Assembly (NCBI RefSeq): GCF_963676685.1
Contig: NC_092348.1
Location: forward strand, 16,319,531 to 16,383,530
Origin: Mytilus edulis
Lineage: Eukaryota > Mollusca > Bivalvia > Mytilida > Mytilidae
Direction: 5' to 3'
DNA: 64,000 nucleotides
The position numbers and the translations under genes were made by a program. The notes below the pieces were generated by a model. The model searched no databases and had not been told where the DNA came from. It worked only from the letters and a program-made list of their open reading frames with translations. How positions within the stretch are numbered: position 1 is the first letter of the stretch; every line of letters starts with the position of its first letter. Shown here piece by piece: positions 1 to 10,704 of this stretch.

Positions 1-359
1 CTAAAAAGGGGGAAAAACAAGGGTTTCCTGGTTAATGGACAATTTAGTCAATTTTAAAGCAGTGTAAGGGAGGTAATCCAACATCAATTCTCAACAGCAT
101 AGTGTATTGCACAAAAGCTAAAAATTGAATATAAATTCAAATCTTATAACCAATTCTTAGTTCTTTAACTACAACTATTCTGTGTCAGAAACCTAGAATG
201 TGTCAAATATTATTTACAGACCTGTATCAAGTTCTAATATTGTGTCCATATTTGCCCAACTGTTCAGGGTTGGACCTCTGCGATTGTATCCAGCGAAGCA
301 ATTTATTATACTTGTTAAGATAATATTCACAGATATTGATGTATATGTCTTTGATTTAG
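1..359 (+). repeat. Intron with a degenerate interspersed repeat copy
   Basis: This stretch precedes the first visible coding exon and ends in an AG acceptor at 358-359. It resembles 5760-5975 in order and wording: 'caacagcatagtg', then a stretch around 'tgtgtc', then 'aactgttcagggttggacc' and 'ctctgcgattgta'. It is therefore read as a diverged copy of an interspersed repeat. An open frame at 200-472 crosses the acceptor and is not considered real before 360. Confidence 0.5.
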
Positions 360-1704
360 AGGGAAGAAGGATGAAAAAGAAAAGAAGAAAAGGAGAAGAG
401 AGAAAGAAAATGATGAAGATATGGAAGAAGGAGGTGAAGAAGATAGTGACAATGAAGAAAATGAAAATGTAAATACGGGAGATGAAAATGAAGCAACACA
501 GGAAATTAAAAAACTGAAGTTAGAAGAGGAAAAGGGGGCATGTGCAATTAGTGAAGAAGTAACGGAGGGTGTATTTACTATTAAAGTTGGACCTCAAAGT
601 TCTACTTCACAATGCAGTAGTTCTATGGACATGGACGATGCAGACCTGAATGTAGATAAAGACTTATTTGTTCCTAGTCCTAGAATGGGGTCAGCATTGA
701 CTGTTAAAAATAGTACATTATATTTATATGGAGGGACTTATGAATCTGGTGATAAACAATGGACTTTGTCAGATCTATATTCTATTGATTTACATAAAAT
801 GGATGAATGGAGGATTATAATTCAGGATGACGAAAAAGGAAAGGTTAGTACAAAATACTAACAATGGTTGAGCTTTTTTACTGTGGTTCTAAGAAAATGA
901 CGTTGTCAACAGTGTTTAATTATCTGCAAATCAGTACCTTCTTTTAAAAAGTGTTTTTGAAACGGATGTAGGGAAAAGAATCATTTGTGTAACATTATGT
1001 AAATTGTGAAATTTTGAAAAATATTTCTAGCTTAATAATGCCAAAAATTGTGTTTACAAAGTATAAGCTTATTAGTGTATTATTTTATAAATATCACATA
1101 ACTGAGAGGTAAATATGGCAGTTAGTTACCTGAGGTCACCACATTTCAGAATTAAAGGGAAAATTTCTACTCCTACTTTGCAGCCAAACATGGAAAAGTG
1201 AAAACCAACAGAGAGAAGTGACGGATAGCAAGAATTTGATTTATTTAATGTATCTCAGCATAATATCTTCTTGTTATTTTTAGTAGCCTTTTTCATAATT
1301 TCAAGGTATATTTTCTTTCTAATATGTTTATGAATACTTCCTTAAATGTTTCTTATTTCTATTTAAGGTATGTGAGGACTCTGATTCCTCAGATGATGAA
1401 GACAAACCTAAGACAAGTCAGGATATGGATGGTAGGTTATCAAATAGTACAAATTTGATCAAATTTGGAATTGACACTTTTACCAGGTACAATTCATAAA
1501 TGATATAAATCAAATACTAGAGCATTTACAGCAAAACAGACAAGACTAAAATGGTAAGACTGTCAAGATCTATCTATCAATAAATAATCAGACACATTCA
1601 TGACATTGGACAACCCACTTTGCCCCTAATTTATAATGTTTTTAGTTTTTGTCAAGCCTTCGACTTTAGTCGAAAAAGCGAGACTAAGCGATCCTACATT
1701 CCGT

Positions 1705-1735
<31 letters not shown>

Positions 1736-3736
1736 GTCAACAAATATTCACTCTGTGGTTAAAGTTTTTGAAATTTTAATAACTTTCTTAAACTATACTG
1801 GATTTCTACCAAACTTTGACAGAAGCTTGTTTATGATCATAAGATAGTATCCAGAAGTAAATTTTGTAAAAATAAAATTCCATTTTTTCCGTATTTTACT
1901 ATAAATGGACTTAGTTTTTTTTGCGGGGAAACATTACATTCACTCTGTGGTTAAAGTTTTTAGAATTTTAATAACTTTCTCAAACTATCCTGGGTTTGTA
2001 CCAAACTTGGACAGAAGCTTGTTTATGATCATAAGATAATATCCAGAAGTAAATTTTGTAAAAATAAAATTCCATTTTTTCCGTATTTTACTTATAAATG
2101 GACTTAGTTTTTTTTGCGGGGAAACATTACATTCACTCTGTGGTTAAAGTTTTTAGAATTTTAATAACTTTCTTTAACTATCCTGGGTTTGTACCAAACT
2201 TGGACAGAAGCTTGTTTATGATCATAAGATAGTATCCAGAAGAAAATTTTGTAAAAATAAAATTCAATTTTTTCCGTATTTTACTTATAAATGGACTTAG
2301 TTTTTTCTGCAGGGAACCATTACATTCACTCTGTGGTTAAAGTTTTTAAAATTTAAATAACTTTCTTAAACTATCCTGGGTTTGTACCAAACTTGGAAAT
2401 AACCTTATTTATGATCATAAGATTGTATCCAGAAGTAAAGTTTGTAAAAAGATTACTCTGTTTTTTTCTGTAATTTACTTTCAAATGGACTTAGATTTTC
2501 TTACAATCATAAAATAGTAACAAGAGGAATATTTTTATTGATTTTTTTCCTCATTGTTGTTGAGCCTGTGATTTACAGCAAAAATAGGCGAGACACTGGG
2601 TTCCGCGGAACCCTTACAAATTTTTGATTAAAATTTGGGAACTGTTTTTGGTACTAAGAGACATAATTGAATGAAACAAATTACCAGAAAACAAAATCTG
2701 CAGATAAATTAATACAAAAGTGGTTCATTTATTATAGTTTGAATATGTTATATCTCAAATAAATGCCATACACAAAGTTTTGTTATTCAATTAATCTTCC
2801 TATACACTTCTATGAAGATTATTGGTTAAAAATTAAAGCAAACATGTTGGAACAGTGTATATCTGATATTAGGTAAATGGTTGTTGTTTATTTTTCATAC
2901 ATGGTAAGTAGTCCAGTAACATTATATTTGAAAATAAACAGTGTTATTCGCAAATTAACATACAATGTTAATATGCATGATTACAATTATGTTCATGCTT
3001 TTATACAAAAACATGACTCAGAGACACTGACTTTCTTACTGTAAATAAATGAATGTCCTCTTTAATGTTGTCTTTAAATTGAGATATCAAAGTGTTCCAC
3101 TTTGTCTTAATTCCCCCTATTAAGAAAGTCTGTAAGATAGACAACTTACATAACAATTGATTTATTTATTTTCATGGATAAAGGACACATTATATTTACT
3201 TTTCATGTTTTACAAAAGTCTGCATACAGGCTCCAGTATATTTGAAAATTTTAACAATGATCATTTAGATTCTTAGTTCACCTGTACCCAGGAAATCTAT
3301 GGAAATTGGTATGTGAAGAATTGTAATGATTCTTATTTCCACAGTATTTTTTTAAATGACTCATTTTTATCAAAATTAAAAGTTTTACTTTTACCTATAA
3401 TGATTTACTTTTACAAATTGTGACTTGAAAGGAGAGTTGTCTCATCTGCACTCATACCACATCTTCTTATATCTATTTATTTTAGTTTTATTCTCTATTT
3501 TAGTATCAGATGATGATGATGACGATGAGGATGATGATGACTTAGATGACATATTGGAAGGCTGTGACGTTCCCAAGAAGAATGAAGATGAACCTGTAAA
3601 TGATTACTTTGAACGGACAAAGGAGTTCTGGCTGGAGCAGTCAGAGAAATACTTTAAAAGTGAAGACATGAGTGTTTCAAAAAGAACTATACAAAAATTT
3701 GCTAAAGAAATGTGTACTGAATATAGTAAAAAATGA
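360..3736 (+). CDS. KLHDC4: Kelch domain-containing protein 4-like, C-terminal three exons
   Basis: Three exons join in frame: 360-843, 1368-1431 and 3504-3736, with stop TGA at 3734-3736. Acceptors are AG at 358-359, 1366-1367 and 3502-3503. Donors are GTTAGT at 844 and GTAGGT at 1432. Phases agree: exon 2 ends in phase 1 and its G completes a GTA codon with exon 3. About 259 residues are visible and the 5' exons lie outside the window. The first exon begins with a Lys/Glu-rich acidic run, then a Kelch repeat with PSPRMGSALTVK, TLYLYGG and LSDLYSIDLHKMDEW. Exons 2 and 3 encode a very acidic Asp/Glu stretch (DDDDDDEDDDD), then a C-terminal segment with DYFERTKEFWLEQSEKY. This order (Kelch blade, LxDLHxMxxW-type motif, acidic tail, short C-terminal domain) is that of KLHDC4. 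Its biochemical role is not well defined. The sequence shows only a beta-propeller scaffold plus a charged tail. I see no AATAAA between the stop and the repeat starting at 3779, so the 3' end may run into that repeat. Confidence 0.85.
844..1367 (+). other. KLHDC4-like intron
   Basis: AT-rich intron between two well-phased exons, with a T-rich tract before its AG acceptor. I see no gene or recognisable element in it. Confidence 0.6.
1648..2617 (+). mobile_element. Helentron-associated-like element with ~193 bp core repeats
   Basis: Lies in the last intron of the KLHDC4-like gene. A 5' palindrome TTCGACTTTAGTCGAA (1659-1674) is followed by a GTC/GGC microsatellite (about 1690-1738). Then come about four tandem units starting at 1746, 1938, 2131 and 2324 (period 192-193), each opening with ATTCACTCTGTGG. 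A perfect 3' palindrome GGGTTCCGCGGAACCC (2598-2613) closes the element. This 5' hairpin, microsatellite, core repeat, 3' hairpin order is that of bivalve pearl-like elements, placed among Helentron-associated non-autonomous elements. No protein is encoded. Confidence 0.6.
3421..3476 (-). repeat. Head fragment of SINE-like repeat S next to a splice acceptor
   Basis: On the minus strand this reads like the head of repeat S (AAGATGTGGTATGAGTG...GAGACAACTCTCC), seen in fuller form at 14191-14556. It ends about 26 bp upstream of the AG acceptor used by the last KLHDC4-like exon. Confidence 0.55.
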
Positions 3737-3778
3737 AAATTTCTTCACCAAGTTGTGCTTTTGTTTTATTTATACACA

Positions 3779-4579
3779 TCTATAATACTAAAATAACTAT
3801 TTATACATATCTATAATACTAAAATAACAAGGTCCAATTTGTCAGCTGTCATGGGGTAAAGACGACAAATCTAAGAATTCAACTTTATATATAGCTAATA
3901 TAGGACAATGGTGTAGATTAAAAATTACACCACTCCAGACCCTTTTGTTTTCCACATAATTAATATTGCCAATAATTAACAAGTCCGGGTCGAATCCGAT
4001 GCCGATACCAATAGTATATTCACCTGTTACCTATTATCTTAGCTGTACGTTCCACATCTGACAGGCACACCTCCAAACAGTGTATTTAGGATTGGATTTT
4101 GCTATATACACGGGTCATAATTACAGGTTTGACACTACTAAATTCAATCATTGTAAAATTGTTCCCTATTATAGTATTTTAATCAGTAAGACTTTCTAAG
4201 ATAACAATACAATACTTAAAAAATCTGCACTTAAAATAAGTTGTATAGGTACAGTTTTCAATTTGTTAGCGGGCATGACATAGAATAACAAATCAAAGAA
4301 TTCAACTTTATTTATAACTAATATAGGACAATGCTGTTGATTAAATTAAGAATACTCAATTCCAGGACCTGTTGTGTTCCAAACAATTAATATTACCAAT
4401 AATTGATAAGTTCCAGGTCGACGGGTTCACACAGAAAGAGTTTGAAAGCAGAGAAAACTGTGTATCTTATAATCGGCATGACTTTATCAGATGACAATAC
4501 CAATACTAAAATAAGGCTTATGCATAGTTATATACTTTAATTCAGTCACGGACCCGCGATATCACGGGTGTGTTTTAGT
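3779..4579 (-). mobile_element. Uninterrupted copy of repeat family E
   Basis: The reverse complement of this stretch aligns end to end with the three separated pieces of the element at 12046-16254. On the minus strand it opens with AAACACACCCGTGATATC and a CCCGTGATATCGCGGG palindrome, and it closes with TTTTAGTATTATAGA. It holds about 770-800 bp, close to the 750 bp of the interrupted copy once its insertions are removed. The left end is doubled: TCTATAATACTAAAATAAC occurs at 3779 and again near 3810. No coding sequence is seen. Confidence 0.65.
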
Positions 4580-4589
4580 ATGTATATAA

Positions 4590-5260
4590 GTAGCAAGGGA
4601 TGGATAGAGTTGAATGATTCTTGTTAAGTTGTTTTTTCATTGGTTCATTTAAGTCACTTTAGTGATCATGGCTGTATTATGGCTGGCAAATTTTTTTGGT
4701 AGAGAAAGTATAAGTACTTACAGTGAGCCAACAAATTTTTATGACCACTAAAGGAAGGTTGGGATTGATTTTGGGAGTTGAGGTCCCAACAGGTTAGGAA
4801 TTAGGGGCCAAAAAGGGGCCCAAATAAGCATTTTTCTTGGTTTTCGCACCATAACTTTAGTATAAGTAAATAGAAATCTATGAAATTTAAACAAAAGGTT
4901 TATGACCATAAAAGGATGGTTGGGATTGATTTTGGGAGTTTTGGTCCCAACAATTAAGGAATAAGGGGCCCAAAGGGTCCAAAATTAAACTTTGTTTGAT
5001 TTCATCAAAAATTGAATAATTGGGGTTGTTTGATATGCTGAATCTAACTGTGTATGTAGATTCTTAATTTTTGGTCCCGTTTTCAAATTGGTCTACATTA
5101 AGGTCCAAAGGGTCCAAAATTAAACTAAGTTTGATTTTAACAAAAATTGAATTCTTGGGCTTCTTTGATATGCTGAATCTAAACATATACTTAGATTTTT
5201 TTTATTATGGGCCCAGTTTTCAAGTTGGTCCAAATCAGGATCCAAAATTATTATATTAAG
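4590..5260 (+). repeat. Interspersed repeat with repeated 'tttgggagtt...gtcccaac' blocks
   Basis: Blocks around GGTTGGGATTGATTTTGGG recur at about 4758 and 4919, and GTCCAAAATTAAACT recurs at about 4977 and 5112. The stretch has imperfect internal duplication and no long open frame. The text is of a type I associate with abundant bivalve interspersed repeats. It runs directly into the 35-bp repeat array at 5261. Confidence 0.5.
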
Positions 5261-5497
5261 TATTGTGCAATAGCAAGAAATTTTCAATTGCACAGTATTC
5301 AGCAATAGCAAGAAATCTTCAATTGCACAGTATTGTGCAATAGCAAGAAATTTTCAATTGCACAGTATTGCACAATAGCAAGAAATCTTCAATTGCACGG
5401 TATTGTGCAATAGCAAGTATTTTCAATTGCAGTATTATGCAATAGCAAGAAATATCTAATTGCACAATATTTTGCAATAGCAAGAAATTTTCAACTG
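5261..5497 (+). repeat. 35-bp tandem repeat, about 7 copies, each a hairpin
   Basis: The unit begins TATTGTGCAATAGCAAGAAA and ends TTTTCAATTGCACAG. Seven imperfect copies are contiguous. Each unit carries GTGCAA near its start and TTGCAC near its end, so single units can fold back. There are no spacers between units. Confidence 0.75.
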
Positions 5498-6046
5498 GAG
5501 TTATCTTTCTTTGTCCAGAATAGTAGTTGAATCAACTTAAATCATTCTTTACTATTCAGTGATAACAAGCACTTTTTTTTACATTTTAATATTTTATGAT
5601 TTATTTAAATGAGTAGTTATTGTTGCAAACTCCATTAGAAATTTGAATTGAGATCAGTTTTGGAATAAGGGAAAGGGGGATGTGAAAAAAAAATTGGGGG
5701 GGGGGATCAAATTTTCTCTTTTCAGATTTCATAAATAAAAAGAAAATTTCGTCAAACATTTTTTTGAGAGGAGGATTAATATTCAACAGCATAGTGAATT
5801 GCTCAAAGGCAAAAAAAAAAATTAAGTTCATTAGACCACATTCATGCTGTGTCAACTATTTAATCACAATCCAAATTCAGAGCTGAATCCACCTTGAATG
5901 TTGTGTCCATACTTGCCCCAACTGTTCATGGTTTAACCTCTGCGGTTGTATAAAGCTGCGCCCTGCGGAGCATCTGGTTTTGTCATGCTTGAAGGTATTG
6001 ACTTGATTTTTGCATTCCAGCAATTAGTCTCCAATGTAAGTAACTG
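5498..6046. other. Intergenic, with second copy of the repeat at 1-359
   Basis: AT-rich sequence with short A and G runs near 5687-5705. From about 5760 to 5975 it repeats the wording of 1-310 (CAACAGCATAGTG, TGTGTCCATACTTGCC, CTCTGCGGTTGTATAAAGC). No gene is supported. Confidence 0.45.
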
Positions 6047-6650
6047 TTTATACGCCCGTTTACGGGACGTACTATGGTATATTGTTGTCCATATGTCTGT
6101 TCATCTGTCATCAACATGTCGGACATTAACTTTATCATTAACAATTTTAATGAAACTTTGGGGAATATTTTATAGTTATTGACATGAGCTCTCTTTCAAT
6201 TAAAGATTATAAATTTAAGATTTTACATTATCGAGTTATCGGCTTTTATTCATTACAATAAAGGGGGATTTTCCAGTTTTCGGACAATAATTCAAAAATG
6301 CTTCAAAGAGTTTTCCTTAAATTATGGTAAATTGTTTATATCTATTGATATTACCTCCCTTTTAATTTTTATAAATTTCAGATTTTATGTTTTCTAGTTA
6401 TTGGGTTAAATTCATTAAAAAAGTGGGGATTATCCAGTTTTCTGACAATAACTAAAAAATGCTTTAAAACTTTTGTTGTAAGCTCCCATTTGATTTTTAT
6501 AAATTTAAGATTTTACTCTTCCCATTTATGGGATTTTATTCATAAAAAAGGGTTGATTTTCCAGTTTTTAGACGATATCCTCAAATGCTTTGACCAATTT
6601 TCATTCAACTTTGGAGACTGATTTATATCTATAAAGAATACTCCCGTTTT
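6047..6650 (+). mobile_element. 3'-truncated element of the TATACGCCCG family (family B)
   Basis: Opens TTTATACGCCCG with a palindrome CCCGTTTACGGG (6055-6066), followed by GGGACGTACTATGGTAT and a short TCTGTTCATCTGTC stretch. This is the same head as the full copy at 22226. It continues with two or three imperfect units containing 'ttttataaatttaagattttac'-like text. It is cut at 6651, where a family A element begins, so the 3' hairpin is missing. Confidence 0.55.
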
Positions 6651-8436
6651 TAGCTCACCTGGCCGAAAGGCCAAGTGAGCTTTCTCATCACTTGGCGTCC
6701 GGCGTCCGGCGTCGTCCGTCGTCGTCCTGCGTTAACTTTTACAAAAATCTTCTCCTCTGAAACTACTGGGCCAAATTTAACCAAACTTGGCCACAATCAT
6801 CATTGGGGTATCTAGTTTAAAAAATGTGTCCGGTGACCCGGCCAACCAACCAAGATGGTGGTCATGGCTAAAAATAGAACATAGGGGTAAAATGCAGTTT
6901 TTGGCTTATAACTCAAAAACCAAAGCATTTAGAGCAAATCTGACATGGGGGTAATATTGTTCATCAGGTCAAGATCTATCTGCCCTGAAATTTTCAGATG
7001 AATCAGACATTTCGTTGTTGGGTTGCTGCCCCTGAAATGGTAATTTTAAGGAAATTTTGCTGTTTTTGGTTATTATCTTGAATATTATTATAGATAGAGA
7101 TAAATTGTAAACAGCAATAATGTTCAACAAAGTAAGATCTACAAATAAGTCAACATGACCAAAATGGTCAGTTGACCACTTTAGGAGTTATTGCCCTTTA
7201 TAGTCAATTTTTAACCATTTTTTGTAAATCTTAGTAATCTTTTAGAAAAATCTTCTCCTCTGAAACTACTGGGCCAAATTTAACCAAACTTGGCCACAAT
7301 TATCATTGGGGTATCTAGTTTAAAAAATGTGTCCGGTGACCCGGCCAACCAACCAAGATGGCGGTCATGGCTAAAAATAGAACATAGGGGTAAAATGCAG
7401 TTTTTGGCTTATAACTCAAAAACCAAAGCATTTAGAGCAAATCTGACATGGGGTTAATATTGTTCATCAGGTCAAGATGTATCTGCACTGAAATTTTCAG
7501 ATGAATCGGACATTCTGTTGTTGGGTTGCTGCCCCTGAAATGGTAATTTTAAGGAAATTTAGCTCTTTTTGGTTATTATCTTGAATATTATTATAGATAG
7601 AGATAAACTGTAAACAGCAATAATGTTCAGCAAAGTAAGATCTACAAATAAGTCAACATCACCAAAATGGTCAGTTGACCGCTTTAGGAGTTATTGCCCT
7701 TTATAGTCAATTTTTAACCATTTTTCAAAAATCTTAGTAATCTTTTAGAAAAATCTTCTCCTCTGAAACTGCTGGGGCAAATTTAACCAAACTTAGCCAT
7801 AATCATCATTGGGTTATCTAGTTAAAAAATGTGTCCGGTAACTCGGCCAACAAACCAAGATGGCTGCCATGGCTAAAAATAGAACATGGGGGTAAAATGC
7901 AGTTTTTGGCTTATAACTCAAAAACCAAAGCATTAAGAGCAAATCTGACAGGAAGTAAAATTGTTGATCAGGTCACGATCTATCTGCCCTGGAATTTTCA
8001 GATGAATCGGATAATCGGTTGTTAGGTTGCTGCCCCTGAATTGGTAATTTTGAGGAAATTTTGCTGTTTTTTTTGTTATTATCTTGAATATTATTATAGA
8101 TAGAGATAAACTGTAAACAGCAATAATGTACAGCAAAGTAAGAACTAAAAATAAGTCAGTATAACCAAAATAGTCAATTGACCCCCTAAGGAGTTATTGC
8201 CCTTCATAGTCAATTTTTAACAATTTTCTTAAAATTTGAAGATTTTCAATAACATTTTCCACAGAAAGTACTGTTATAGATAGAGATAATTGTAAGCAGC
8301 AAGAATGTTTAGTAAAGTAAGATCTACAAACATATCACCATCACCAAAACACAATTTTGTCATGAATCCATCTGTGTCCATTGTTTAATATTCACATAGA
8401 CCAAGGTGAGCGACACAGGCTCTTTAGAGCCTCTAG
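6651..8436 (+). mobile_element. Helentron-associated-like element (family A), ~503 bp core repeats
   Basis: The 5' hairpin is TAGCTCACCTGGCC / GGCCAAGTGAGCT (6651-6679). It is followed by a GGCGTCC/GTCGTC microsatellite (about 6693-6731) and three core units starting with AAAAATCTTCTCCTCTGAAA at 6743, 7246 and 7749. The third unit diverges. The 3' end is AGGTGAGCGACACAGGCTC and hairpin GGCTCTTTAGAGCC followed by TCTAG and then T. GGTGAGC near the 3' end is the complement of GCTCACC at the 5' end. Non-coding: the small open frames inside are repeat shadows. Confidence 0.65.
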
Positions 8437-9094
8437 TTTTGTTGTTGTTACATTTCAATGTAACCGAAGCCAGTGCCAACTTTATAAGACTAGGAGTGAT
8501 AGATGAAATTAAGGGAACTTCTTTTAACTCAGAAATTTTTGGTATTGACATTTAAGGCAAATGGAACTGAAAATTAAACGAAAAGTCATCATATTCATTT
8601 TAGTTCTAAGAAGAAAAGGTAAAAGTTTTTCCGCTCCAGTCATGCTTCAATGATTCCCTATATAATCAACAAAATTTTTCCCACGAAAAGGGGGGGGGGG
8701 GGGGGGGGGGGGGGGTGGGGGTGCGCCTATGATTACATTTCTCCGCCTACCGCGCTTGGTTTCGTATTTATTATTTTACATACAAACTGGAATCTGCTTG
8801 TGTTATCATTATTGTGTAGTAGTCAACCGGAAACCAGCTTACATAATTTATTTACAAAATAAAACATTTTGACCTGTTCATATGTTTTATGCTACCACAA
8901 TGGTACAATGGTATTATGAGCTTTCCCTTGGTTATATTTTTCATAAGCTTTCGCTTTTATCTATGTATAAATATCGATCTCGATAGTTTAGACTTCAATT
9001 ACGTTCGTACACATTAATTTGACGATCTTTTCTGCATTACTTGTCAATCTAAACTTCAAATATGTTCAAATAACATAGAAAGGACGTTATATTT
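8437..9094. other. Intergenic, no gene seen
   Basis: AT-rich sequence. The only marked features are the guanine run at 8690-8721 and an open frame over it that is driven by the run itself. Confidence 0.5.
8690..8721 (+). repeat. Poly-G tract (26 G, T, 5 G)
   Basis: Uninterrupted guanine run of 26 bases, one T, then five more G. It can form G-quadruplex structures. Its length is also a likely site of sequencing or assembly error. Confidence 0.9.
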
Positions 9095-10582
9095 CTTACT
9101 AGTCCGGTCGGGCTAGCGATAATTAAAATTTACTAGTCCGAGCTGAAAATTTAATGGCAGTAGCTATTTGACCGGCACCGGCAAAATAGCAAATTTGCTA
9201 TTTGACCGGCACCGGCCAAATAGCAAATTTGCTATTTAGCCGGCACTGAATAAAACTGTTCATTGACATGATTAGTAGCTGAGACTACTATAACACATAT
9301 ATATATATATAGTAGTCTCAGTTAGTAGAGAATAAGAAATCTTAATTATAATTTAAAATCATTGTATCACAATCATGACAATATCAAGCATTAAAAATAC
9401 AGTACAATCAAAAATAAAATATTAAAGATGTTTATAAGTAAATAATTTATAACTTTATGATATTAATTAAAAGCATGAAAACACATTTGTATATATACAT
9501 TATATTTTTTTTTTTTTTTTAATATTTATAAAAAAGATGATTTTTAAATCTGTGTAAAGTCTATGGTTAAATATCCTGCCGTGTGATAAAAATAGTATTA
9601 TGTAAAACTACATCATAAAACAGACATGATAGACCGTAACAATATTAAAAGTTGTTTGCTATAAATTTCAAATGGACTCATGATTTAACATTTGCAATTG
9701 TTACATAACCAATTATTTGCCTTTGGAAGTTGTTTTAGTCTAGCCCAAATGTTGACACTCCAAACAGACACTACACATTACACTGGCTTCTTTTGAATCT
9801 GCATTATGTGTGCATAAAAAAATTATGATACATATGAAGATAGAATTGTTCTTCTCTTTAAATAGATTCCCACGCATCTTTTTGACAATACTTTTTGATT
9901 AAATCAATATTTGCAATTGAGTCTAAACAAGAGGCAGTTAAAAGTTCAGGTCATGCTGAATCAACTTGTTCCTCTGTTATCAAAATGTTGTTATTTACAG
10001 CATTTTTTGCTAAATCGCTTTAAACAAACCAGTCTAATATAAAAAAAAAATTCCATATGGTTTTTACGGGTACACTTTTTTGGAAGACCGATCGATGACA
10101 GTTCGCCCATGACAGTTTGGGTCAAACCTTTTGGCCTTCCAGGTTTCTTGATATTTTGTGGAAGTAATTTGTGCGAAACATGCCATCCACAACAATTGGA
10201 ATCAAGTAGGTGTTCTTCTTGTTGAGCTGTATCTCGTTCTTCTTCTTGCGAAACTAGTTTTTGTGAATTTTCAAATATATAAGATTTGCCCTAAGTCATA
10301 TACAGGTACATAATGTTTTTTTCTAAAGGAGAGTTTAATTTTTAGAATATATTGATTTTTATAGTTCAAAGTTTAAGTGTTAATATGAGTAACAGTAATA
10401 AAAGTTTTTAAATATAAAATTTTGATATTTAATTATTGTTCTTACATTTTAATTCCAGTGATATATAGTTTTTATCAGAGCCGGCTAAATAGCAAATTTG
10501 CTATTTTGCCGGTGCCGGTCAAATAGCCACTGCCAAATTTAATACTAGTCTGGGGCATCGGGCTAGTGCCAGTAGTGGTTAA
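9095..10582. mobile_element. 1.5 kb transposon with long terminal inverted repeats
   Basis: The left end (about 9100-9240) and the complement of the right end (about 10478-10582) match. Both carry GGCAGT[A/G]GCTATTTGACC, then GGCACCGGCAAAATAGC, then AAATTTGCTATTT. The left arm holds a direct doubling of the CTATTTGACCGGCACCGG block (9167-9235). A local hairpin TGAGACTACTATA / TATAGTAGTCTCA flanks a TA run at 9280-9320. The interior holds a decayed minus-strand reading frame (9715-10295). This fits an old class II element. I do not recognise the superfamily. Confidence 0.6.
9715..10295 (-). pseudogene. Decayed unknown transposon ORF with GRPKG and CxxC motifs
   Basis: Three stretches on the minus strand keep protein-like wording in a consistent order but are split by stops and frameshifts. 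The first (about 10290-10165) is a Glu-rich segment followed by NCCGWHVSHKLLP and an AT-hook-like KKPGRPKG. The second (about 10020-9870) contains ITEEQVDSA, TASCLDSI and YCQKDAWESI. The third (about 9800-9720) contains MCSVCLECQHLG, like half of a zinc-binding CxxC finger. It sits between the inverted repeats, so it is probably the element's own protein. The enzyme type is not recognised. Confidence 0.45.
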
Positions 10583-10704
10583 CGACGCAGACTGGCCCAG
10601 CAGAGTGACAATCATCACCAGACCAGCAGAATATGTATATCTTTCTCAAAAGTCCAACCATAAGTATTGCTTAACGGAGTGTAAATAAATTGAGCGATGC
10701 AATC

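Noticed and set aside
5261-5497. CRISPR-like array
   Set aside because: The 35-bp units are contiguous without unique spacers, there are no cas genes, and the genome is clearly eukaryotic.
8650-8862. Glycine-run open frame
   Set aside because: Made of the poly-G tract. No protein-like sequence on either side.
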